Part shown: piece after piece, positions 44,699 through 52,575 of the stretch
Layout: each line of letters opens with the position of its first letter
How positions within the stretch are numbered: the first letter of the stretch is position 1
Assembly: GCA_039187315.1 (NCBI GenBank)
Contig: JBCCZQ010000002.1
Coordinates: forward strand, 1-64,000
DNA: 64,000 bases
Origin: JANQQZ01 sp039187315
GTDB lineage: Bacteria; Planctomycetota; Phycisphaerae; Phycisphaerales; UBA1924
Direction of reading: 5' to 3'
Translations under genes and position numbers: made by a program
The notes under the pieces: generated by a model
Told to the model about the DNA's origin: nothing
The model's database searches: none
What the model saw: only the letters and a program-made list of their open reading frames with translations

Positions 44699-46990
44699 TT
44701 ACGGCAACGGAGGGCAGAAGCTCTGCGCGCCGGGGGTGCTGATGAACTCCGTCACCCATGCGAAGAAGTCCGAATCGTTGCAGACGCCGTCGGTGTTGAC
44801 ATCACACGCCGTCAGATCGGCAGCCGAGGGCGGCGCTGCGATGAAGGCGGTGACCCAGGCGAAGAAATCGGAGTCGTTGACTGTGCCGTCGGCGTTCACA
44901 TCGCCGCACCGGCGGGTGAGCTCACACTCATCCGGAATGCCATTGCTGTTGACGTCATTTGACGTGCCCTGTGCGATGTCGTCGGCGTCAGCACTGCCGT
45001 TCTCGTTGCAGTCAACGATCGTGTCTCCTCCCAAAGGCTGGATGTACATCAATGCCTGGTAATCCTGATCGTCGGTCGCACCGTCCAGGAAGCCGTCACC
45101 ATCGACGTCGTAGGTGATCTCAGCGCCGAAGATGAGTCCGCCGAGCGTCTCGGCCTGGGTGCTGTCGGTGATCACCGCACCTGCGAGCGGCTCGGAGGTC
45201 ACCGAGTTCGAGAAGATCGTGCTGGTCGAGATCGTCCCGCCGCCGCCGTTGGGCGAGAGGAACGTGAAGCCGTAGTCCAGGCCCGTGCCGGCCGAAAAGA
45301 AATCATCCTGGAAACGGACAATATCTTCGAGGTCGAAGCCGAAGTTGCCGTTGCCGTCGGCGTCGGCGAGGTAGTTGGCGCGAACGATGGCGGTGGTAAC
45401 GATGTCGTCATCAGGGAAGACGATGTCGGGCTGACCGTTGGGGCCGTAGTCCCGGATCGCCTGCATCCAGTAGAGGTTGCCTGCCGAGTCGAAGGCCGGG
45501 GCCGAGTTGGTGCCCGGAGGCACTACCCCGCCGCCGATCGACTGCTGCGCAGCGAGCTCGCCGATCAGCACACCGTTCGCATCGGTGTAGGGCTTGCCCG
45601 TACCCGTCGTCGCGCTGAGCCAGCCGGCGACGGACCACTCGACCCCCCCGCCGTCCGCGGGCAGCTTGCCGACGACCAGCACGGTTGCCTGGGAGCCTTG
45701 GTCGGCATCCGGGATCGGCGAGAGCGCGCTGGACAGCGAGTTGGCCCAGGCCGCGAAGAGCAGGTCGCCGTCGAGCGTGGTGCCCAGTGCGACCTGCGAC
45801 ACGCCGCCTCGGAACGGTGTGATCCCACCGGTATGCATGAACTCGCCCGGGAAGAGCGTAATGCCCGCCTGCGGATCCAGGATGGTGCCGGGATGGATGA
45901 ACCGCTGCCCCGGAGCTGTGGGCTGGCCGGTGACATCCGCGCCCCAGATGCTGATCGCAGTGGTCTGCGAGGGACCGATGTCATCCTTGGCCAAGATGGC
46001 GGCCGTGATCACATCGTTCTCATCGAAGAACGCCTCTGGCAGCATGGCGACCGTGCCGCGGTGCTCGGAAGCGGGTCCGCGGTGGTCGGTCGTATCGGGC
46101 GTATTCAGCGGGGCGTTCTCATAGATCAGTTCGCTATCAGCGCCACCGTCACCGAACGTCGTCTGGACGAACATCGCGGGCCCACCCAGCGCGGTCGGCA
46201 CGAGCTGCGCCGAATTCAGGATGCGGTCGTCGCCGCGGATGATGTCCGTCGTGGAGGGAGAATCTGAGGCACCCAAGCCGTTGATGATGTTGAGCTGGCT
46301 GTAGTCACGGGCGTTGAGGTCGACCCGGAAGTGGTTGTAGCCGCTGATCTGAGCCGGACCGTTCAGGCTGAAGTCATTGGCCTGCAGCATGACCTGGCCG
46401 GCCTCGTCGATCGCGCCGGTAACGAAGTCCGAGCTGCTCGTTGTGCCGTTTGTGCTGCTGTTGATCGCCGAGATGGCGCGGCTGACGTAGAGCCGGCTCG
46501 GGTCTGCCGGGTCGTAGCCGATCTGACCCGCGATATGGTTGCCGGCCTCACCGTTGAAATCGGTGAACGTGAAACCGAGGTACGAGCCGTTCGCAGGCCC
46601 GTTGACCGAACTCGTCGGACCGACGTTGACCTGGCTGTTCACACCCGCACCGGGCGTGCTCCATGTCAGGTACGGTCCATCGAGAGCCGGGACCGGGCTC
46701 GACGAACGGAGGCGGCTGAGCTGGTTGCCGGAGATCAGGTTGTTCGGGAACATCACGCCTGCGGCACCGAACGACGCCTTCGTGATCGGCGCGATACCGA
46801 AGCTCTTGCCCTTCGACGAGGTAATCGGGGACAGATCAATGACGTACTCATTGAGCTGCTCGGCGGTGGTGTACGGGCTGATGGCATCCGAATCGTTCGT
46901 CGCGCCCGCGGGGGCGACACTGTCTTGGCCGAACGCGGCCCCGGCGGTACCGGCACATGCCAGCAGGATCATCATGCGGCTTCGGTTCAC
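44699..46990 (-). CDS. Large secreted protein with dockerin-like tail, function unknown
   Basis: A 763-aa secreted protein, probably a beta-rich or propeller-like structure; I do not recognise the main domain (about 30-640). Signal peptide region SRMMILLACAGTAGAAFG. Residues about 640-700 contain VDCNENGSADADDIAQG and NSNGIPDECE, thrombospondin-3-like calcium loops, then DVNADGTVNDSDFFAWVT and DVNTDGVCNDSDFFAWVT and a Cys-Pro-rich end. GTG 46990 has GAGGAG seven bases upstream; TTG at 47005 and an ATG 18 bases after the GTG are alternatives. Its 3' end has a terminator. Confidence 0.8.
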   Translation of the reverse strand: MNRSRMMILLACAGTAGAAFGQDSVAPAGATNDSDAISPYTTAEQLNEYVIDLSPITSSKGKSFGIAPITKASFGAAGVMFPNNLISGNQLSRLRSSSPVPALDGPYLTWSTPGAGVNSQVNVGPTSSVNGPANGSYLGFTFTDFNGEAGNHIAGQIGYDPADPSRLYVSRAISAINSSTNGTTSSSDFVTGAIDEAGQVMLQANDFSLNGPAQISGYNHFRVDLNARDYSQLNIINGLGASDSPSTTDIIRGDDRILNSAQLVPTALGGPAMFVQTTFGDGGADSELIYENAPLNTPDTTDHRGPASEHRGTVAMLPEAFFDENDVITAAILAKDDIGPSQTTAISIWGADVTGQPTAPGQRFIHPGTILDPQAGITLFPGEFMHTGGITPFRGGVSQVALGTTLDGDLLFAAWANSLSSALSPIPDADQGSQATVLVVGKLPADGGGVEWSVAGWLSATTGTGKPYTDANGVLIGELAAQQSIGGGVVPPGTNSAPAFDSAGNLYWMQAIRDYGPNGQPDIVFPDDDIVTTAIVRANYLADADGNGNFGFDLEDIVRFQDDFFSAGTGLDYGFTFLSPNGGGGTISTSTIFSNSVTSEPLAGAVITDSTQAETLGGLIFGAEITYDVDGDGFLDGATDDQDYQALMYIQPLGGDTIVDCNENGSADADDIAQGTSNDVNSNGIPDECELTRRCGDVNADGTVNDSDFFAWVTAFIAAPPSAADLTACDVNTDGVCNDSDFFAWVTEFISTPGAQSFCPPLP

Positions 46991-47292
46991 GATCACTCTC
47001 CTCAATGGTGAACAGGAACTGGATGGCGTCTGGGATACACAGGCCGCGTCGGGGCACGCTGCCCCAGGCGCGCCTGAGCCACGAGTCTCTTACAAGACAC
47101 TGTATGAAGAATCGTATCCGGTGAAGAGCTCTGAGAAGCTCAGAATCGTGCCCGATTCACAGGATCCACACGAATTGTCAAGCTTGCCCGGCTTCACGCC
47201 GAACGAGGGCAATCGCTTCGCAAACTCTTCACATATGCATGATGCGGCATGCCTGAACGAGAACCCGACAAACACAATCACATCCAGCCAAA
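46991..47292. other. Intergenic region upstream of the 763-aa gene
   Basis: The 302 bases contain the 5' region of the 763-aa gene and the 3' flank of tRNA-Val. It includes a small hairpin CTGAG-AAG-CTCAG (47131-47143) and TTGACA on the minus strand (47181-47176), the best -35-like element, but no matching -10 at 16-18 bases. No supported gene. Confidence 0.6.
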
Positions 47293-47366
47293 TGGGCGCA
47301 ACAGGACTCGAACCTGTGACCTCTGCCATGTGACGGCAGCGCTCTAGCCAACTGAGCTATGCGCCC
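47293..47366 (-). tRNA. tRNA-Val (CAC)
   Basis: A complete cloverleaf on the minus strand: 7-bp acceptor GGGCGCA/TGCGCCC with discriminator A, D arm GCTC/GAGC, anticodon stem CTGCC/GGCAG with loop GTCACAT (anticodon CAC), and T arm ACAGG/CCTGT with TTCGAGT. The CCA end is not encoded. It reads GUG codons. Confidence 0.95.
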
Positions 47367-47630
47367 GAGACAGCCAGCCTAGCCGCCGGCCCCCACGATC
47401 GTCTACCCGGACCCGCGGCGGGACAGCGAGCACGGCTATACTCACTGGCACGTGTGGATCGCACGCGTGTGCGGATAATGGTCGGCTTGGTACCCGGCCC
47501 GTCCGGTTGATCACATTCCGGTGCTGGGCATGCCCGGCACAAGACGAAGCGCCCTGTCGTGGTGCGTACCGGCCTGTGCCGGCGCGATCGGCGGACCACG
47601 GGTGTCGCTGCCAGGAAACGGAGCCATCGC

Positions 47631-48527
47631 ATGGCTGACCAGAACCAGAGCCAGGGCCAGAACCCGGGCTCACTCGTCCAAGAACTCATCGAGGCCGGCA
47701 TCCACTTCGGTCAGCGCTCGAGCGGCTGGAATCCGAAGATGTCCGGGTACATCTACGGCAAGCGCAACGGCATCCACATCATCGATATCAAAGAGACGAT
47801 CAAGGGCCTCCTGCTCGCGAAGAAGTTCATTACCCGCAGCGTTGCAGGCGGCCGAGATGTCTGCTTCGTCGGCACGAAGCGTCAAGCCCGCCAGATCCTC
47901 GAGCAATACGTCGGCGACGCCGGCCAGCACTACGTGACCGAGCGTTGGCTGGGCGGAACCCTCACGAACTTCCGGACCATCCGCGCCCGGCTCAAGCGGC
48001 TCGAGGAGCTCGAAGCGATCGAGGCCGAGGATAACTTCCAGAGCTACTCCAAGAAGATGGAGAGCCAGCTGCGCCGCGAGAGCCGCAAGATCAAGCGCAA
48101 CCTCGACGGCGTCCGCAAGATGGACAAGCTCCCGGGCGCGATCGTGGTCATCGATGTCAACCGCGAGCAGACCGCACTCCGTGAAGCGCAGAAGCTCGGC
48201 ATCCCCACGATCTGCCTGATCGATACCGACGGCGACCCGGCACTCGCTGACATCCCGATCCCGGGGAACGATGACTCGATGCGCTCGATCGAGGTGATCG
48301 TCCGTGAACTCTGCAAGGCGATCCACGAGGGCAAGCAGCAGCGTACAGACCAGCCGCCGGCCGAGAGCCAGGACACCGATGAGAGCAGCGAGGCTCCCGA
48401 CCGCCCCCAGCGCCGCGGCAGCAGGCGATCCCAGTACCGCGGGGAGGCGTCCGCTTCTGCATCGGAAAGCCAGCCGCAACCCGCCGAAGGGCCCGCGGTG
48501 CCAGCCCCGACCGACTCGACCGTCTGA
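47631..48527 (+). CDS. rpsB: 30S ribosomal protein S2 with C-terminal extension
   Basis: Small-subunit protein. The 298-aa chain has the S2 core (LVQELIEAGIHFGQRSSGWNPKM, WLGGTLTNFRTIR, DVNREQTALREAQKLGIPTICLIDTD, PGNDDSMRSI) and a Ser/Pro/Gln-rich C-terminal tail of about 55 residues beyond the usual length. ATG 47631 chosen from the conserved N-terminus (AGGAAACGGAGC upstream). The 264-base leader is unexplained; TATACT (47437-47442) and GATAAT (47474-47479) are possible -10 elements without convincing -35 boxes. Cotranscribed with tsf. Confidence 0.96.
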   Translation: MADQNQSQGQNPGSLVQELIEAGIHFGQRSSGWNPKMSGYIYGKRNGIHIIDIKETIKGLLLAKKFITRSVAGGRDVCFVGTKRQARQILEQYVGDAGQHYVTERWLGGTLTNFRTIRARLKRLEELEAIEAEDNFQSYSKKMESQLRRESRKIKRNLDGVRKMDKLPGAIVVIDVNREQTALREAQKLGIPTICLIDTDGDPALADIPIPGNDDSMRSIEVIVRELCKAIHEGKQQRTDQPPAESQDTDESSEAPDRPQRRGSRRSQYRGEASASASESQPQPAEGPAVPAPTDSTV

Positions 48528-48635
48528 ACGCACATCGCACACATCGAATGACGAACCATCGGCGACCGCCAAGGCCCGGACGCCGACTCCCCCACCGCAC
48601 ACCGCGCCGCGTCGCGGCGACCTGGAGCAGAGACC

Positions 48636-49445
48636 ATGGCTGAAATCAGCGCCAAGGACGTGATGGCCCTCCGGCAGAAAACCGGGCTTTCGATGATGGA
48701 GTGCAAGAAAGCGCTCGTTGAGACCGGCGGCGACCATGAGGCCGCCGAGGACTACCTCCGCAAGAAGATGAAGGGCAAGATGGACACCCGGACCGATCGC
48801 GTCGCCGGCGAGGGCCGGGTCGCGGTCGCCGTCAACGACACAGGTGCGTCCATCGTTGAGATCCGAGCCGAGACCGACTTCACAGCCAAGAACGACCAGT
48901 TCATTGCCGCGACCGACAAGGTCGCGCAGATGACGCTCGACGCGCCGGAGGGTCCTGTTGAACCGTCTGACGCTATGAAGTCCGGCATCGACGAGATCCG
49001 AATCTCCACCGGCGAGAATGCCTCCATCGCCCGCCTGCGCAAGGTTGCCAAGCAAGACGGCGATGTCTTCGGGACCTACGTCCACCACGACGGCAAGACC
49101 GGCGTGCTTATCCACGCCAACGGCGACGCGGGCGAGGACGTCCTCCGACAGATCTGCATGCACGTCACCGCGGCCGTCCCGAGGCCGATGGGCGTGACCC
49201 CCGACGAGATCCCTGAAGCGATCGTCGAGAAAGAGCGGAAGTTCCGGATCGAGCAGGCCGTCGAGAGCGGCAAGCCGCAGGAGATCGCTGAAAAGATGGT
49301 CGAGGGCGGCATGCGCAAGTTCTTCTCCGAAGTCGCGCTGCTCGAGCAGGATTTTGTCATGGACCCGTCCAAGAAGATCAAGGACCTTCTCGGCGGCGCC
49401 AGTATCAAGGCCTTCTACCGATGGCAGGTCGGCGAAGAAGCCTGA
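48636..49445 (+). CDS. tsf: Elongation factor Ts
   Basis: Nucleotide exchange factor for EF-Tu. The 269-aa protein has the signature LRQKTGLSMMECKKALVETGGD, RAETDFTAKNDQF and VAPRPMGVTPDEIP-like VPRPMGVTP. Length is typical. GGAG eight bases upstream supports ATG 48636. Followed by a strong terminator. Confidence 0.97.
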   Translation: MAEISAKDVMALRQKTGLSMMECKKALVETGGDHEAAEDYLRKKMKGKMDTRTDRVAGEGRVAVAVNDTGASIVEIRAETDFTAKNDQFIAATDKVAQMTLDAPEGPVEPSDAMKSGIDEIRISTGENASIARLRKVAKQDGDVFGTYVHHDGKTGVLIHANGDAGEDVLRQICMHVTAAVPRPMGVTPDEIPEAIVEKERKFRIEQAVESGKPQEIAEKMVEGGMRKFFSEVALLEQDFVMDPSKKIKDLLGGASIKAFYRWQVGEEA

Positions 49446-49468
49446 GCGGTGCAGCATCGAGCGTACTG

Positions 49469-49494
49469 GGCGGGGGCGTTGCCTCCGCCTTTTT
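49469..49494 (+). terminator. Intrinsic terminator of rpsB-tsf
   Basis: A 9-bp stem (GGCGGGGGC with GCCTCCGCC, one G-T pair), GTT loop and five T. It lies 24 bases after the tsf stop and before the next gene. Confidence 0.92.
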
Positions 49495-49542
49495 CATTAG
49501 CGACAGGTCTGCGCTAGGCTTCGCGAACCAAGGAGCGATGCG

Positions 49543-50163
49543 ATGGCCTTTACGCCCAAGCCCGGCGAGCGGTACACGATCCGGCAGAAGATCATCAAGA
49601 TCTTCGGTGCCGCGTTCCACATCTATGACGCAGAAGGCAGCATCATCGGCTACTGCAAGCAAAAGGCCTTCCGCTTCCGAGAGAAGCTCGAGCTCTTCAC
49701 GGACGACTCAAAGACAGAGATCCTGCTGACGATCGAGGCGCGCACGATCCTTGACTTCGGGACGACGTACGACGTCGACCTACCCGAGGGAAGACGCCTG
49801 GGCTCCGTCCGGCGGAAGGGGTTTAAATCCATGGTCCGCGACGAGTGGGCTGTCCTCAGTCCCGAAGGCGACGAGATCGGCACGCTCCGGGAGGACTCCA
49901 TGAGCATGGCACTCATGCGGCGGTTCTTACCGCTGGTCTCAGTCTTCTCGCCCCAGAAGTTCGAACTCGCACACACCGACGGAAGCCCGGTCGCGACGTT
50001 CCGGACGCACTTCAATCTGTTCGTATACCGATTGGGTGTCGCGATCCACAACGACAAGCCGCTCGATGAGATGATGATCCTCGCCACCGGGTTCCTGATC
50101 GCGGCGATCGAAGGCCGCCAGAGCGAAGAGGGCAGCGGCAGCGGGCTGTTCACCGGGAACTGA
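49543..50163 (+). CDS. LURP-one/phospholipid-scramblase-like protein
   Basis: A 206-aa beta-barrel-like protein of the scramblase/LURP-one family (DUF567-like): YTIRQKIIKIFGAAFHIYDAEG, IGYCKQKAFRFREKLELF, EILLTIEARTILDF and VAIHNDKPLDEMMILATGFLI with a hydrophobic C-terminal helix near 175-190. Function in bacteria is not settled; membrane-associated lipid binding is inferred. AAGGAG ten bases upstream supports ATG 49543. Two terminators follow. Confidence 0.75.
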   Translation: MAFTPKPGERYTIRQKIIKIFGAAFHIYDAEGSIIGYCKQKAFRFREKLELFTDDSKTEILLTIEARTILDFGTTYDVDLPEGRRLGSVRRKGFKSMVRDEWAVLSPEGDEIGTLREDSMSMALMRRFLPLVSVFSPQKFELAHTDGSPVATFRTHFNLFVYRLGVAIHNDKPLDEMMILATGFLIAAIEGRQSEEGSGSGLFTGN

Positions 50164-50218
50164 CGCCGGCTCAAGCACGTTCAGCCAAGAAAGAAGCCCG
50201 GACCAGCCGGCCACAAAA

Positions 50219-50249
50219 CCGCCTTCAGAGCCTCTCAGGTGGGTTTTTT
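50219..50249 (+). terminator. Intrinsic terminator after the scramblase-like gene
   Basis: Stem CCGCCT/AGGTGG (one G-T pair, 50219-50224 and 50237-50242), then G and six T (50244-50249). It lies 55 bases after the stop codon. Confidence 0.8.
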
Positions 50250-50357
50250 CTCGATCCGCACCCGTTCGACTGTCGCAATCAAAAAAAGTTGCCCAAACCA
50301 CTGGCACGGTCCCGAAGCCGTGGCATCTTGTGGGTGTCTTGTCTCTCTCTTCCCATG

Positions 50358-50392
50358 ACTCGACTCCGGCGACGGCTGAAGTCGAGTTTTTT
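50358..50392 (+). terminator. Second plus-strand intrinsic terminator
   Basis: A perfect 8-bp stem ACTCGACT/AGTCGAGT with a 14-base loop, followed by a run of six T (50387-50392). It is separated by 109 bases from the first terminator and could end an unannotated small RNA or catch readthrough. Confidence 0.8.
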
Positions 50393-50482
50393 CTTGCGCG
50401 GATCCAATGGCCGATCGGTGGCCACCACCGCGATCCGGGTTGAGCGGATCAGCCGGCATCGGCATCCGGGGAATCTCGGAGA

Positions 50483-51508
50483 TCAGGCGTCTTGGCGTTC
50501 CCAGCAGGCCGCGGGATAGCCGCTCGTCTTGAGCGTCAGCGGCGGAACCTCGCGTCGGCAGGGATCCGTGACCTCGGGGCACCGTCCTGCGAACGCGCAG
50601 CCGGGCGGCGGGTTCAGCGGGCTCGGGACATCGCCCTGAAGGATCGTCAGAGGGCGGCGCTGGTCAGGGTCATCGATGGGGTTGGCACCGAGCAGCGCGC
50701 GTGTGTACGGGTGCTGGGCATCGGTTCTCAGACGGTCGCAGGGCAGCGACTCGACCACCCGACCGAGGTACATCACCAGCACGCGGTCGCAGAAGTGCTC
50801 GACAACCTTCAGGTCGTGGCTGATGAAGAGCATCGTCAGCCCGAACTGTTCCTTGAGATCCATCATCAGGTTCAGGACCTGGGCCTGAATGGAAACATCC
50901 AGAGCAGAGACCGGCTCGTCGGCGACGATGAACTCTGGCTTGAGCGCGAGCGCCCGGGCGATGCCAAGCCGCTGACGCTGGCCGCCGGAGAACTCGTGCG
51001 GGAACTTGAGCTTGGCCTCCGGACGCAGGCCGACCGTTTCGATCAGCCCATCGATGTAGTCTTCCATCTCGTCGCGTGCGACGATCCCGTGGAACCCGAT
51101 CGCCTCGCGCAGGAGCTGTCGGACGGTCAGCCGCGGGTTGAGCGATGAGTACGGGTCCTGGAAGATAATCTGCATGCGTCGGCGGACCGGCATCATCGCC
51201 TGGTGGCCGAGGCCAGTGATCTCGCGGCCCTCGAGCGCGATCGAGCCAGCGGTCGGCTCGAGCAGCCTGATGAGCATCTTGCCGAGCGTGCTCTTGCCGC
51301 AGCCGGACTCCCCGACAACACCGAGCGTCTCGCCGCGTTTGATCTGGAACGACACATCGGTGACGGCGTGCACGTTCGAGACGATGCGGTTCAGCACGCC
51401 GCCACGGACCGGGAACCGCTTGACGAGGTTGCGCGCTTCAAGAAAGGGCTTCTCTTCGGCGCCGAGCGGAGGGTCCTGTGGAGCCGTCTGTGCGGCGGCC
51501 TGGGTCAT
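50483..51508 (-). CDS. oppF: Oligopeptide/dipeptide ABC transporter ATPase (OppF-like)
   Basis: ATP-hydrolysing subunit of a peptide importer. The 341-aa product has Walker A GESGCGKS, Q-loop IIFQDPYSSLNP, signature FSGGQRQR, Walker B FIVADEPVSALD, switch His FISHD and the OppD/F C-terminal Cys-rich segment GCAFAGRCPEVTDPC. ATG 51508 overlaps the oppD stop (ATGA). Last gene of the minus-strand operon; it carries the conserved C-terminal oligopeptide-type extension. Confidence 0.94.
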   Translation of the reverse strand: MTQAAAQTAPQDPPLGAEEKPFLEARNLVKRFPVRGGVLNRIVSNVHAVTDVSFQIKRGETLGVVGESGCGKSTLGKMLIRLLEPTAGSIALEGREITGLGHQAMMPVRRRMQIIFQDPYSSLNPRLTVRQLLREAIGFHGIVARDEMEDYIDGLIETVGLRPEAKLKFPHEFSGGQRQRLGIARALALKPEFIVADEPVSALDVSIQAQVLNLMMDLKEQFGLTMLFISHDLKVVEHFCDRVLVMYLGRVVESLPCDRLRTDAQHPYTRALLGANPIDDPDQRRPLTILQGDVPSPLNPPPGCAFAGRCPEVTDPCRREVPPLTLKTSGYPAACWERQDA

Positions 51509-52554
51509 CGCGCGCCCTCGGAAGCTGACCCTGCCGAGACGCGGAACTCCGGCTCCTGGTTCAGCGGGGTATGGCACCTGACAGGCCTAGCGGCGAACGC
51601 GTGAGCTACGAGTTCTGGCTCATCATCGACGCAGATGTCTGCCTTGTGCGGGCAACGGTCCTGGAATCGGCATCCCTTAGGCAGCTCAAACAGGCTGGGA
51701 ACGATCCCCTTGATGGTCGGCAGACGCTTGCCGGCAACCTTGTCGCCCGCGCGGGGGATCGATTCCAGCAGGGCCTTTGCGTACGGGTGCTGTGGCCGAT
51801 GGAACAGGTCGTGGACAGGCGCGGACTCGATCACCCGTCCGGCATACATCACGATCACTCGGTCGCAGGTCTGCGCGACTACACCGAGGTCGTGCGTGAT
51901 GAGGATGATCGCCGTGTTGAGCTTCTTGCGGAGGTCATCCATCAGTGCCAGGATCTGAGCCTGGATCGTGACGTCGAGTGCGGTCGTCGGCTCATCTGCG
52001 ATAAGGACATCCGGCTCGCAACAGAGCGCGATCGCGATCATCACCCGCTGACGCATTCCGCCGGAAAGCTGGTGAGGGTATTCCTTGACGCGCTGTTCGG
52101 GGTTCGGGATCTCGACGAGCCGGAGCATCTCGATCGCTCGGTCGCGGCGTTCACGCTTGCTGAGCTTGGTGTGGTACCGCAGGGCCTCGTCGATCTGCCA
52201 TCCGACGGTGAAGACCGGGTTGAGGCTCGTCATGGGCTCCTGGAAGATCATGGCGATCTTGTCGCCGCGGATACGCCGCATCTCGTCATCGCTCGCCGTG
52301 GCGAGGTTGGTACCGTCAAAGAGCATCTGGCTGGTCGGCTCGATGATGCTGGTGCGTTCGGGAAGCAGCCGCATGATGGACTTGCTGGTAACCGTCTTGC
52401 CGCAGCCCGATTCGCCGACGATGCCGACCGTTTCACCGGCGTGGACATCGAAGCTGACATCATCGACCGCCGTCACGATGCCACGGTCGGTGCGGAACCG
52501 TGTCGTCAGGCCTCTGACTCTGAGAACGGGTTGGCGTGCGGCTTCGGAAACCAT
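51505..52554 (-). CDS. oppD: Oligopeptide/dipeptide ABC transporter ATPase (OppD-like)
   Basis: Second ATPase of the importer. In 349 aa: Walker A GESGCGKT, MIFQEPMTSLNPVF, signature LSGGMRQR, Walker B LIADEPTTALD, LITHD and C-terminal RCPHKADIC, a Cys-containing segment typical for OppD/F and often Fe-S related. It is 21 bases from oppC. Confidence 0.94.
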   Translation of the reverse strand: MVSEAARQPVLRVRGLTTRFRTDRGIVTAVDDVSFDVHAGETVGIVGESGCGKTVTSKSIMRLLPERTSIIEPTSQMLFDGTNLATASDDEMRRIRGDKIAMIFQEPMTSLNPVFTVGWQIDEALRYHTKLSKRERRDRAIEMLRLVEIPNPEQRVKEYPHQLSGGMRQRVMIAIALCCEPDVLIADEPTTALDVTIQAQILALMDDLRKKLNTAIILITHDLGVVAQTCDRVIVMYAGRVIESAPVHDLFHRPQHPYAKALLESIPRAGDKVAGKRLPTIKGIVPSLFELPKGCRFQDRCPHKADICVDDEPELVAHAFAARPVRCHTPLNQEPEFRVSAGSASEGAR

Positions 52555-52575
52555 GCTTGCGATCCGGCTCGGCTG

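Larger units (their letters stand above)
50164..50482. other. Convergent intergenic region with two tandem terminators
   Basis: The 319 bases lie between the scramblase-like gene and the 3' end of oppF. Two plus-strand intrinsic terminators are present. Between them, the hairpin TGGCACGG/CCGTGGCA (about 50300-50324) and an A7 run are visible. A small transcript ending at the second terminator is possible but no promoter was identified. Confidence 0.6.

Noticed and set aside
47176..47181. TTGACA as promoter for the 763-aa gene
   Set aside because: Perfect -35 hexamer on the minus strand but no acceptable -10 at 16-18 bases, so not annotated as a promoter.
47670..49457. Minus-strand 595-aa frame opposite rpsB-tsf
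   Set aside because: Antisense shadow of two well-supported ribosome-related genes; high Leu/Asp repetition reflects codon bias.
50270..50330. Minus-strand terminator for the opp operon (T7 run with the TGGCACGG hairpin)
   Set aside because: The T run and hairpin are separated by about 14 bases, so they do not form an intrinsic terminator.
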